A DNA stretch of 64,000 bases from Hoylesella saccharolytica JCM 17484 (GTDB lineage: Bacteria > Bacteroidota > Bacteroidia > Bacteroidales > Bacteroidaceae): assembly GCF_000614205.1 (NCBI RefSeq), contig NZ_BAKN01000001.1, positions 248,001-312,000 on the forward strand, written 5' to 3'. Positions 11,077-19,242 of the stretch are shown in pieces. The position numbers and the translations under genes are program-made. The notes below the pieces were generated by a model that saw only the letters and a list, made by a program, of their open reading frames with translations, ran no database searches and had not been told where the DNA came from. Position 1 is the first letter of the stretch, and every line of letters begins with the position of its first letter.

Positions 11077-11904
11077 ATGGGAATTGTTATCGGTATTGAT
11101 GTGGGGATTAGTACGACCAAAATCGTAGGTATCAATAAGGATGGTATTGTTATTTCGCCCCTGAGAATTAAGGCTACAGATCCTATTACATCGCTGTATG
11201 GGGCTTTTGGCAAATATCTTTACGACAATAAAATCAGTCTGAATGAGGTGGAACAGGTGATGCTGACCGGCGTGGGGGCAGCTTATATCAATACACCGAT
11301 ATACGGATTGCCGACAAATAAAGCCGAAGAGTTTATCGCCGACGGCTTAGGGGCACGTTACGAAACGGATTTGGAGCGGATGATTGTGGTGAGTATGGGT
11401 ACGGGAACGTCGCTGGTGAGGTGCGACGGCGATAACATCAAGCACATCGGAGGTATCGGAATAGGTGGCGGAACGTTACAAGGTCTGTCGCGAATTTTAC
11501 TGAAAACCGATGATATAAAGCAGGTTTCGACGCTTGCAATGCAAGGCGACATCTCGAATATCAATGTTCTTATTGGCGATATTAGTGCTCAACCGCTACC
11601 CGGTTTGCCGATGGATGCCACCGCAAGTTTATTTGGAAATGCCAAGAGTAATGCTTCGCGAGAAGATATTGCCTTAGGGTTGATTTGCATGGTACTGCAA
11701 TCTATCGGTAGTGGCACCATCCTTTCATCGCTTGGCAGCGGTATTAAAGAGTTTGTTTTGATAGGAAATCTTACACTGTTACCACAGTGTAAAGAGGTGT
11801 TTCCGGCAATGGAACGGTTGTACCATGTACGTTTTCGCATTCCTAAGAATAGTGAGTTTTGCACTGCAATCGGTGCGGCGCTCTACTATTTTGAACGCAA
11901 ATAA
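11077..11904 (+). CDS. coaW: Type II pantothenate kinase
   Basis: Phosphorylates pantothenate, the first step of coenzyme A synthesis. The 275-residue protein belongs to the actin-like ASKHA kinases: it has the N-terminal phosphate motif GIDVGISTTK (residues 6-15), a second phosphate loop VSMGTGTSLV, and the glycine-rich GGIGIGGGTLQGLSRILL characteristic of type II (eukaryote-like) PanK. The C-terminus FCTAIGAALYYFERK is typical. It follows ligA by 38 bases. The symbol coaW is used for the bacterial type II enzyme; the reaction is assigned by homology only. Confidence 0.9.
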   Translation: MGIVIGIDVGISTTKIVGINKDGIVISPLRIKATDPITSLYGAFGKYLYDNKISLNEVEQVMLTGVGAAYINTPIYGLPTNKAEEFIADGLGARYETDLERMIVVSMGTGTSLVRCDGDNIKHIGGIGIGGGTLQGLSRILLKTDDIKQVSTLAMQGDISNINVLIGDISAQPLPGLPMDATASLFGNAKSNASREDIALGLICMVLQSIGSGTILSSLGSGIKEFVLIGNLTLLPQCKEVFPAMERLYHVRFRIPKNSEFCTAIGAALYYFERK

Positions 11905-12131
11905 CACATCCCAAGATTATATTTGTAAGTCGGCAACTGAGCCATCGCACCCTCGTATGATTTTATGTGGCAATTCAGGGGTTACAGTTTTTCCACCGGG
12001 AACAAAAGAACTGCTTGCTTTCTGCCTTTAAAATGAAGAAGATAAGGCGATTCAGTATGATTTATTTAACCCGTAATAAGGCCTTTCTTTTATATTGAAA
12101 GGAGAACGGGAACTAATTAATGGGATTGTTT

Positions 12132-12172
12132 AAAGGTGAAAAGATGTCGTACAAACATCTTCTCACCTTTTT
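12132..12172 (+). terminator. Terminator between convergent coaW and acyl-CoA ligase
   Basis: AGGTGAAAAGATGT (from 12134) pairs with ACATCTTCTCACCT (to 12168) and is followed by TTTTTACTTTTTT on the plus strand. It lies in a 293-base gap between coaW and a convergent gene. The rest of the gap (11905-12131) shows no gene. Confidence 0.8.
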
Positions 12173-12197
12173 ACTTTTTTATCCTTTTACTTCTTCA

Positions 12198-13865
12198 TCA
12201 GCTTTTCTGATACAAGTATCTTTTGATGCTTTTCTTCGGCGTTTTTTCAAATTCGTCTTCTCTGATTTCAAAAGAAGCGAGCTTGCTATAAACCGGAAGA
12301 ATGGCGTTAAGCTCTTGACGGTTTTGCTCCATGAGGTTAATAAGCTCTTCGTTGCTATGCCCCAATGCCTTGGCTTCTTCGTAATCGGGATACACCAAAC
12401 CAATGAGTTTGTCGCCATCTTGTACCACAAGACTTTCCATAACCAAATGCATCGAGTTAAGTTTGTCTTCAATCTCCTCCGGATAGATGTTTTGTCCGTT
12501 TGAACCCAACAGCATATTCTTCGACCGTCCTTTGATAAAGATGTTGCCATCGCTATCCATCAGTCCAAGATCTCCTGTGTGATACCAGCCCTCTTTATCC
12601 AAAACGGCAGCCGTTGCTTCTTCATTTTTATAGTAGCCCAGCATTACGTTAGTGCCTCTTGCTAAGATTTCGCCCGGAATGTGCTGCGGGTCGGCGCTGT
12701 TGATTTTCACTTCCATGTGTACAACAGCCCTTCCACAAGACGTAGGAACAAAGTCTTTATAATCGCTGTAAGCAATGATGGGAGCGCACTCGGTGGCTCC
12801 GTAGCCTACGGTAAAGGGCAGTTCGATATGTTTAAGAAAAGCTTCGACTTCCTGATTGAAAGCTGCTCCGCCGATAATAATTTCGTAAAAGTTTCCGCCA
12901 AAGGCTTTATATACCTGCTCTCTTATCTTTTGCATCACCTTTTTGTTGATGATAGGCATATTCAATAACAACTTCATCGTGTTGTTTTGCAGCTTCGGAA
13001 GCACTTTTTTACGGATGATTTTCTCTATCACTAATGGTACGGCGATGATGATAACAGGTTTAATTTCAGCGAAAGCCTGTGCGATAATAGCCGGACTGGG
13101 TATGCGATTAAGGAAGAAAATGTGGCATCCACAGCAAAATTCGAAGATAAATTCGAAAGCCATTCCGTACATGTGTGCCATCGGAAGAATGCTGATAATG
13201 GGGTCGCCACTTTTTACATGGGCTCCCAAAACATTGATGGCAAAGTCTAAATTACCCCAAAGTGCGCGGTAAGGTATCATCACTCCTTTTGAGAAACCCG
13301 TTGTTCCGCTGGTATAATTAATCAGCGCCAGTTCGTCGGGTGTTTGTTCCATGTAATATTTTACATGCTCTTTGCGAAAATATTTCGGATATTTTTTACC
13401 GAACATTTCATTGAGATGCTCGCGTGCATAAGTCAGTTTATTGGTGCGCGAGAGAAACAAAGAATAATCGGGAATATAGATAATTCCTTCCAAATGCGGC
13501 ATCTTTGTGGCGTCGATGGTGGTTGCCACCACATCGCCAACAAACAAAAGCTTGGCCTCCGAATGGTTAACGATGTTGTGCATTTGCTCGGGTGTGAACT
13601 CGTGCAAAACCGGAACAGCTACCGCTCCATACGTAAGCGTAGCAATAAACGCCACCGCCCAGTTGGCACTGTTACGTCCGGCAAGAGCTATTTTGTCGCC
13701 TTTCACCACACCGCTGTTTTCAAAAAGGATGTGCAACTTTTCAATTTTGCGAGCCACATCTTTATATTGCAGCGTCTGTCCTTGGTAATCAGTAAGCGCG
13801 TCTAAGTTCCAATTGTCTTGAATACTCTTCTGCAAGTAGGCATTAAAAACAGGCTTTTTTTCCAT
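12198..13865 (-). CDS. AMP-binding acyl-CoA ligase, copy 1
   Basis: A member of the adenylate-forming superfamily, probably activating long-chain fatty acids as acyl-CoA or acyl-AMP. The 555-residue protein has the nucleotide-binding loop YTSGTTGFSKGV (183-194), VGYGATECAPI at the acid-binding region, the hinge-like GWYHTGDLGLMDSDGNIFIKGR and the C-terminal catalytic-lysine region EFEKTPKKSIKRYLY. It is missing a signal peptide and is likely cytoplasmic and membrane-associated. A closely similar gene of exactly the same length follows upstream at 13934-15601 on the same strand; this pair is a tandem duplication. Substrate specificity cannot be read from the sequence. Confidence 0.88.
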   Translation of the reverse strand: MEKKPVFNAYLQKSIQDNWNLDALTDYQGQTLQYKDVARKIEKLHILFENSGVVKGDKIALAGRNSANWAVAFIATLTYGAVAVPVLHEFTPEQMHNIVNHSEAKLLFVGDVVATTIDATKMPHLEGIIYIPDYSLFLSRTNKLTYAREHLNEMFGKKYPKYFRKEHVKYYMEQTPDELALINYTSGTTGFSKGVMIPYRALWGNLDFAINVLGAHVKSGDPIISILPMAHMYGMAFEFIFEFCCGCHIFFLNRIPSPAIIAQAFAEIKPVIIIAVPLVIEKIIRKKVLPKLQNNTMKLLLNMPIINKKVMQKIREQVYKAFGGNFYEIIIGGAAFNQEVEAFLKHIELPFTVGYGATECAPIIAYSDYKDFVPTSCGRAVVHMEVKINSADPQHIPGEILARGTNVMLGYYKNEEATAAVLDKEGWYHTGDLGLMDSDGNIFIKGRSKNMLLGSNGQNIYPEEIEDKLNSMHLVMESLVVQDGDKLIGLVYPDYEEAKALGHSNEELINLMEQNRQELNAILPVYSKLASFEIREDEFEKTPKKSIKRYLYQKS

Positions 13866-13933
13866 TACTGTATATTTTATGTTTGTCAGATTTTTCTTTT
13901 TTAAGTCACTATATATAATAAGGTGGGATATAT

Positions 13934-15601
13934 TTACACGATATTTTTGTACAAATAGCGTTTGATACTCTTCTTGGGTGTTTTCTCAAACTCGGTTTCA
14001 TGCAACTTTATTGACGCCAGTTTACAGTAAGAAGGCAGCAAGCCATTTAGTTCTTTTCGGTTTTGTTCCATTACATCTTGAAGTTCTTGTACCGAGCAAC
14101 CCAGTGCCTCTGCTTCGTCCATGTCGGGGTGAACCAGTCCGATGAGCTTATTTCCGTTCTGAATAACCAGGCTCTCGTTTACCATTGTCATTGAGTTGAG
14201 TTTGTCTTCTATTTCTTCGGGAAAAATGTTCTGTCCGTTAGAACCCAACAGAATATTTTTTATTCTGCCGCGAATGAAGATGTGTCCATCAGCACTCATC
14301 GTTGCCAAATCGCCCGTATGAAACCATCCGTCTTGGTCGATCACCATCTGTGTAGCCTCTTCATTCTTGTAATAACCTTGCATTACATTGATTCCTTTGG
14401 CAATAATCTCACCCGGAATGTTCAGCGGATCGCTGCTGGCGATGTTTACTTCCATATGACGAACAGGCATTCCGCACGAGCCTTTTACAAACTTTGTGTA
14501 ATCGGTAAACGTGATGACGGGTGCCGTTTCTGTTGTTCCGTAAACCATTGTGATAGGAAACTCAATGTTAACCAAAAACTCTTCGATGTCTTTATTTAGA
14601 CCTGCGCCGCCCACTATCACCTCGTACACGTTGCCACCAAATACATCGCGCACCATTCCGCATATTTTTTGCTTCACCTTTTTATTGATAACAGGCATGC
14701 TCGACAGCAGTTTGGTACGTTGATTTTGCACCAAGGGGAAAATCTTTTTGCGTATAATTTTCTCAATCATCAGCGGAACAGACGATACCAATACAGGCTT
14801 TACCTCGGCCATTACTTCGGTAATAAGCGATGGCGACGGCTGTCTGGTTAGAAAATAGTTGTGACATCCGGTGCAGAAAGCCAATATAAACTCGAACATC
14901 TGTCCGTACATATGCGCCATGGGCAGCACACTTACGATGTTGTCGCCTCGCTTCATGTGCGGCGCCAAATCGTGAAGCATAAAATCAAGATTGCCCCATA
15001 AAGCCCTGTAAGGCAGCATTACGCCTTTCGAAAAACCCGTTGTTCCGCTGGTATAGTTAATAACAGCCAATTCTTCAGCAGTGTCTTTGTGGTATGCAAT
15101 GTGCTCTTTACGGAAATATTTGGGATACTTTTCCCCATACATTTCATTCAGATGTTCGCGAGCAAAAGTAAGTTGTTCGGTGCGAGATACCAGCAACGAA
15201 AAGTCGGGAATATAAACCACTCCCTCTAATTCGGGCATATAATCGGCCTCAATGCTGGGTGCAACGGCGTCGCCCACAAAGAGCAGGCGCGACTCGGAAT
15301 GATTAACAATGTGATAAATCTGCTCCGGTGTAAACTCGTTTTGTACCGGAACCACCACCGCCCCGTACGTTAAAACTGCCAGAAAAATTACCGCCCAATG
15401 GGCACTATTTCTGCCGCAGACAGCTATTTTGTCACCTTTCTGTATTCCACTGTTTTCAAATAGGATGTGCAGTTTTTCTATTTTCCGTGCCACATCGTGA
15501 AATTGCAGCGTCTCTCCTTTATAGTCTGTCAGGGCATCTAAGTCCCAATGATGGATAATGCTTTGTTCTATATACGAGTTAAAACTCGGTATTTCCTTCA
15601 T
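13934..15601 (-). CDS. AMP-binding acyl-CoA ligase, copy 2
   Basis: Paralogue of the gene at 12198-13865, also 555 residues. It keeps every landmark: YTSGTTGFSKGVM, MVYGTTETAPVITF, GWFHTGDLATMSADGHIFIRGR and the C-terminal EFEKTPKKSIKRYLYKNIV. Both start with a similar SFNSY/VFNAY leader and share the segment DVARKIEKLHILFENSG. It is the first gene in transcription order, 68 bases before copy 1, so they are probably co-transcribed. Differences are spread along the protein (for example GAGLNKDIEEFLVN against GAAFNQEVEAFLKH), as expected for divergence of substrate preference after an old duplication. The substrate is inferred, not seen. Confidence 0.88.
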   Translation of the reverse strand: MKEIPSFNSYIEQSIIHHWDLDALTDYKGETLQFHDVARKIEKLHILFENSGIQKGDKIAVCGRNSAHWAVIFLAVLTYGAVVVPVQNEFTPEQIYHIVNHSESRLLFVGDAVAPSIEADYMPELEGVVYIPDFSLLVSRTEQLTFAREHLNEMYGEKYPKYFRKEHIAYHKDTAEELAVINYTSGTTGFSKGVMLPYRALWGNLDFMLHDLAPHMKRGDNIVSVLPMAHMYGQMFEFILAFCTGCHNYFLTRQPSPSLITEVMAEVKPVLVSSVPLMIEKIIRKKIFPLVQNQRTKLLSSMPVINKKVKQKICGMVRDVFGGNVYEVIVGGAGLNKDIEEFLVNIEFPITMVYGTTETAPVITFTDYTKFVKGSCGMPVRHMEVNIASSDPLNIPGEIIAKGINVMQGYYKNEEATQMVIDQDGWFHTGDLATMSADGHIFIRGRIKNILLGSNGQNIFPEEIEDKLNSMTMVNESLVIQNGNKLIGLVHPDMDEAEALGCSVQELQDVMEQNRKELNGLLPSYCKLASIKLHETEFEKTPKKSIKRYLYKNIV

Positions 15602-16010
15602 TGCACAAATCTCAAAATTTTGCGCAAAGTTACTATCTTACTTGCACATTTCCAAAACTTATGTGCAGTATTTATAACACTTTTATGCGCTTTTCAATGA
15701 GATGACGGCGCGAATAGGGAGTGATGAGGAGATAACAGTTGATGAAATGCCGTTAATCTTAGTTCTTATTAGGCTTATTAGCGGTATATGGATGAACAAA
15801 CGATTTATAAGTCTGGCTCCTTTAAAAGGTTTTCAATCGTAAATTCTGTAATTGTTAAAAGTAAGAATTTTGCTTCAAGAGCATACTCGCCGATGCTCTT
15901 GACCATCAAACAACTCATAAATTTTAAAGTTCCGTGCATCTTCTTAGTATGTTGATAATCAGCTTGTAACAGTTGGTTAATCTGTTTTGATTTTCTTTTT
16001 ATGTTGTTCA
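15602..16010. other. Intergenic region without a supported gene
   Basis: The 0.9-kb gap between the two divergent transcription units holds the 22-bp array at 16015-16146 and a promoter for the OmpA-like gene. The remainder shows no hairpin or reading frame that I trust. A 78-codon minus-strand frame at 15805-16041 has no recognisable features and starts inside the repeat array. Confidence 0.4.
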
Positions 16011-16014
16011 AAGT

Positions 16015-16146
16015 TCTAAAAGCATAGGTTTTGAGTTGCAAAACCTATGCTTTTAGCCTGCAAAAGATGATGTTTTAGAGGGTGAAAGCTATGCTTTTGC
16101 AACCCCAAACCATAGCTTTTGCAATACCAAAGCCTAAGAAAAGCAA
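16015..16146. repeat. Tandem 22-bp array, AAAA-N7-TTTT family, locus B (6 units)
   Basis: Six contiguous 22-base units. Centres are GCATAGG, CCTATGC, GATGATG, GCTATGC, CCATAGC and a degenerate GCCTAAG. Linkers resemble those of locus D, and the first unit (GCATAGG, then GAGT) and the third (GATGATG) match locus D's first and fourth units, so loci B and D probably share recent ancestry. Confidence 0.85.
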
Positions 16147-16436
16147 AACTGTTTGATTCATAATATTGATAATTCGTTATTTATCAACCTTTTACAAGCA
16201 ATCTACTCCACTCGTAAAATACAGGCATAGGTATTGAGTTTCTCTTGATATAGTTTGCTCGATAATCATGCAGCACACCTCTCTTTTTAAAAGGGGGAGA
16301 TTAGAGAAAGGATTATTTATACATCATTCGGATTAAAAAAGGGGTATTTCTATCATCTTTTCACGCTTTTATCAGCCACGAAAATGAGGGGCAGAGAAAC
16401 GTCTGCGGTGTTAATAAACTATAAACAAAAGATACG

Positions 16437-16470
16437 TTTGACGCTATTGCACGTCTTACAAGTAACTTTG
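16437..16470 (+). promoter_or_regulatory. Promoter of the OmpA-like lipoprotein gene
   Basis: TTTG at 16437-16440 and TAACTTTG at 16463-16470 match the -33 and -7 boxes with 22 bases between them. The 55-base leader to the ATG is a usual length. Confidence 0.6.
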
Positions 16471-16524
16471 TAAATAAAAAAGTAAGCATACAAGAATACA
16501 TCGTTAACTTAAAATGATAGAAAA

Positions 16525-17367
16525 ATGAATAAGAAGTATCTGCTTTTGCCGACATTGTTCGTCGGTGCATGGCTCGTTTCGAGCTGTGTAAGCAAGAAAG
16601 ATTTAGAAAATTGTCAAAACCAAAATCGTGAGCTGAATGCCTCGTATCAAAAAGCCAAAGAAGACTTGGCAGCAAGTAAATCGAGAGTGGCCTCGCTCGA
16701 AGAACAGTTGGCACAGCAAAAACGCGACTATGCTTTGCTGCAAAAATCATTGGATAAGAGTTTGACCAACAGTAGCGCCAACAATGTCAATATATCCAAA
16801 CTGGTAGACCAAATCAATGAAAGCAACCAGTATATACGCCACTTGGTAGAGGTGAAAAGCAAGAGCGACTCGCTGAATTTGGTGCTTACCAACAACCTAA
16901 CACGCTCTTTGAGCCGCGAAGAACTGAAAGAGGTGGATGTAAAAGTGCTGAAAGGGGTGGTTTATATCTCGCTGGCCGATAATATGCTGTATAAAAGCGG
17001 TAGTTACGAAATTAATGATCGAGCAGCCGAAACACTCAGTAAGATTGCCAAAATCATCATGGATTACAAAGATTACGACGTGCTGATAGAGGGTAATACG
17101 GATAATGTGCCCATCAATCGCGAGAACATTCGCAACAACTGGGACTTGAGTTGTTTGCGTGCATCGAGCGTGGTGCAATATCTGCAAAACAACTATGGCG
17201 TTAACCCCAAGCGACTTACAGCCGGCGGACGGGGCGAGTTTAACCCCATTGCCACCAACAATACAGAGGCAGGCAAGCAGCGCAACCGTCGCACACAAAT
17301 TATTATCACGCCCAAACTAGACCAGTTTATGGACCTGATAGACAAGGCACCCGAAGAAGGCAAATAA
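16525..17367 (+). CDS. OmpA-family lipoprotein with coiled coil
   Basis: A 280-residue peptidoglycan-binding envelope protein. It has a lipoprotein signal with lipobox VSSC (Cys21), then an extended helical stretch (about 25-105) rich in heptad-like E, Q, L and K that should form a coiled coil, and a C-terminal OmpA domain from about 150 to 265: LYKSGSYEINDRAAETLSKIA, LIEGNTDNVPIN, and the peptidoglycan-binding NNWDLSCLRASSVVQYL and RRTQIIITP region. It is probably anchored in the outer membrane facing the periplasm, tethering it to the wall. It is followed by its own terminator. Confidence 0.9.
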   Translation: MNKKYLLLPTLFVGAWLVSSCVSKKDLENCQNQNRELNASYQKAKEDLAASKSRVASLEEQLAQQKRDYALLQKSLDKSLTNSSANNVNISKLVDQINESNQYIRHLVEVKSKSDSLNLVLTNNLTRSLSREELKEVDVKVLKGVVYISLADNMLYKSGSYEINDRAAETLSKIAKIIMDYKDYDVLIEGNTDNVPINRENIRNNWDLSCLRASSVVQYLQNNYGVNPKRLTAGGRGEFNPIATNNTEAGKQRNRRTQIIITPKLDQFMDLIDKAPEEGK

Positions 17368-17384
17368 GCCTACGGCTTAATAAG

Positions 17385-17432
17385 GCCTCATCTTTAACCT
17401 CTTTTTAAAGGTTGAAGATGAGGCTTCTTTTT
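17385..17432 (+). terminator. Terminator of the OmpA-like gene
   Basis: GCCTCATCTT and AAGATGAGGC pair at the base of a longer imperfect stem (with ACCT/AGGT inside), followed by TTCTTTTT. It lies 18 bases after the stop. Confidence 0.85.
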
Positions 17433-17463
17433 ATTCAATAATACCCCATAAAATTGAAGTAAG

Positions 17464-18357
17464 ATGTCAGCAGCACTCAAAGGATTTGTCAACGCCATTG
17501 TATCGGCCGCTTCTTTCGGTTTGATACCCCTCTTTACGCTGCCCGTTTTGGCAACAGGAATGCATTCGTCGTCTATTCTGATTTATCGTTATGCCTTCGG
17601 TTGTCTGGCTATGCTGCTCATCTTAATGGTCAACCGCAGTCGCATGAGCTTAGGCTTTGGCGACTTTTTGCGTACCCTTCTTCTCTCGGTGATGTATGCC
17701 GTATCGTCTATAACGCTGATAGAGGGTTACAATTATATGGCGGGTGGTATTGCAACGACGTTGCTTTTCTCTTACCCCGTGTTTACTTTGTTGCTCTCGG
17801 TTATCTTCTTTCACGAACGGTTGTCGTGGATAACCGCCCTCGCTATCTTGTTAGCGGTAGGCGGCGTGTTCTGCCTTTCAGGACTGTTAGATGGCGGCGG
17901 AAGCATCCATTCGATAAAAGGCTTGCTGTTGGTGCTGCTTTCAGGCTTTCTCTATGCTGTGTATATGGTTGTCTTTCCGCGCGTACGTGTACGCAAAATG
18001 CCCTCGTTAAAAATTACCTTTTACATCTTTTTCTTTGCCATGATTATACTGACGCTCTACGGTATATTTACCAATGGGCGCATCGAACCTATCGAAACCC
18101 GCAGTCAGCTGTTTAATCTCGTGCTGTTAGGACTGTTGCCTACTGCCCTGAGTAACCTCACTTTAATTGTTTCGCTCAAGCAAATCAGCAGCACCCTTGT
18201 TGCCGTTCTTGGAGCGTTCGAACCGATGACGGCAATGGCTATCGGCATTATTGTGTTTCACGAGCCCTTTACTCTACCCATCATCATCGGTTTTCTGCTC
18301 ATCCTCTTCTCTGTTTTCCTCATCGTTTTCTTTAGAAAAACGAGAGATAAAGGATAA
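17464..18357 (+). CDS. EamA/DMT-family permease
   Basis: A 297-residue inner-membrane protein with ten hydrophobic segments, the standard layout of the drug/metabolite transporter superfamily with two EamA repeats. The first repeat runs about 5-140 (ending VGGVFCLSGLLDGGG) and the second about 150-290 (YAVYMVVFPRVR, GLLPTALSNLTLIVSLKQIS, FEPMTAMAIGIIVFHE). The FEPMTA and ALLLAVGG motifs are typical. The substrate cannot be read; the family includes amino acid and metabolite exporters. The start is at an ATG just after the terminator of the preceding gene, and a terminator overlaps the end. Confidence 0.9.
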   Translation: MSAALKGFVNAIVSAASFGLIPLFTLPVLATGMHSSSILIYRYAFGCLAMLLILMVNRSRMSLGFGDFLRTLLLSVMYAVSSITLIEGYNYMAGGIATTLLFSYPVFTLLLSVIFFHERLSWITALAILLAVGGVFCLSGLLDGGGSIHSIKGLLLVLLSGFLYAVYMVVFPRVRVRKMPSLKITFYIFFFAMIILTLYGIFTNGRIEPIETRSQLFNLVLLGLLPTALSNLTLIVSLKQISSTLVAVLGAFEPMTAMAIGIIVFHEPFTLPIIIGFLLILFSVFLIVFFRKTRDKG

Positions 18358-18381
18358 ATAATAAAGGTTTATATCCTTTTT
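18349..18381 (+). terminator. Terminator of the EamA permease gene
   Basis: AAAGGATA (18349-18356, overlapping the stop) pairs with TATCCTTT (18372-18379), followed by a short T-rich run. The stem is only 8 bp. Confidence 0.5.
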
Positions 18382-18526
18382 ACCTTTACCTTCAATAGAT
18401 AGAAACGTATGCTTGTAACAAGTAAATAAACGCTATTCCTATCATTTTTTTAGATTCAATACACACTTATAAATGCTTGGGAAAAATACCTTTATGGTAT
18501 ATTATTCAGCCCAATTCTAATAACAT

Positions 18527-18558
18527 AAAAGCGATTACTGCACAGTAATCGCTTTTTT
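18527..18558. terminator. Strong 14-bp hairpin with U-tract
   Basis: AAAAGCGATTACTG and CAGTAATCGCTTTT pair perfectly around a CA loop, followed on the plus strand by TTTTTTATTTTT. It lies 170 bases past the EamA gene, which already has a hairpin. It may end a short transcript from 18380-18556, or act as the downstream end of the CRISPR array transcript on the other strand (where only four T follow the stem). Confidence 0.7.
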
Positions 18559-18587
18559 ATTTTTATGTCATCGCTTATCAGTCGGGC

Positions 18588-18674
18588 TATTACCAATGTG
18601 TGGTAACACCATTACCATTTGTTGGTAACAGGATTACCGCTTATTGGTAATGGTATTACCACACATTGGTAATA
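18588..18674. repeat. Four-unit 22-bp palindrome array TTACC-N7-GGTAA beside the CRISPR array
   Basis: TTACC starts at 18590, 18612, 18634 and 18656, and GGTAA starts at 18602, 18624, 18646 and 18668: both exactly 22 bases apart. The block can also fold as one long nested hairpin: 18588-18606 pairs with 18656-18674 (19 bp) and 18608-18616 pairs with 18646-18654. It lies 75 bases from the leader-distal end of the CRISPR array. Confidence 0.85.
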
Positions 18675-18749
18675 CCCCAAGACAAGTCCTTTCTCCCCCT
18701 CGTTTCATTTTTTCTGGCTTACAATAGCTGCAAACTTATATCAAAATCT

Positions 18750-19114
18750 GTTGGGTATACCTCTCAAAAAGGAGGTAGACACAACATGACAGAAGAGTAC
18801 GTTTTAAGCCTTATAGTTGGGTATGCCTCTCAAAAAGGAGGTAGACACAACACGTTTCGTTAGTTAATCAATAACAATTTGCTGTTTTTACCTCTCAAAA
18901 AGGAGGTAGACACAACATGGAGACTGTGAAGGTATTCCTGCTGAGAGCTGTTTTTACCTCTCAAAAAGGAGGTAGACACAACCCCGCAAACACGTATAAA
19001 TCAAACGTTTAAGCTGTTTTTACCTCTCAAAAAGGAGGTAGACACAACTGAATTTAAGTGCTTATGATATTATTGCTCGCTGTTTTTACCTCTCAAAAAG
19101 GAGGTAGACACAAC
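18750..19114 (-). CRISPR. Type VI-B CRISPR array, six 36-nt repeats, five spacers
   Basis: Repeats start at 18750, 18816, 18881, 18947, 19013 and 19079 and are 36 bases long. Spacers are 30, 29, 30, 30 and 30 bases. On the plus strand the four right-hand repeats are identical, running GCTGTTTTTACCTCTC then AAAAAGGAGGTAGACACAAC. In the likely crRNA sense (minus) the repeat begins GTTGTGTCTACC and ends AAACAGC, and can form a stem of CTACCTCC and GAGAGGTA. The two left-hand repeats differ at four and five bases within that end and share the variant GTTGGGTAT. Orientation follows cas13b, which ends 128 bases away. Spacer targets are not known. Leader-distal decay is expected at the left. Confidence 0.95.
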
Positions 19115-19158
19115 TGATCGATTGTGTTCCCTTATTTACTAACGCTGTATTCTTGGAG

Positions 19159-19166
19159 CAAAATTA
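19159..19166 (-). promoter_or_regulatory. Possible leader promoter of the CRISPR array
   Basis: On the minus strand TAATTTTG matches TAnnTTTG. Transcription would start near 19152, about 40 bases before the first repeat. The region 19115-19242 is AT-rich like a leader. The -33 element is weak, so this is tentative. Confidence 0.4.
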
Positions 19167-19242
19167 TAAAAATAATACGAACCTTTGAATATAAAACCTT
19201 TGTTTCTTTGGTTTTGTAGACAAGAGATACAATGGATATATA

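Noticed and set aside
15805..16041. 78-codon minus-strand frame
   Set aside because: Its start lies inside the 22-bp repeat array, it has no recognisable motif, and no promoter or ribosome site is evident.
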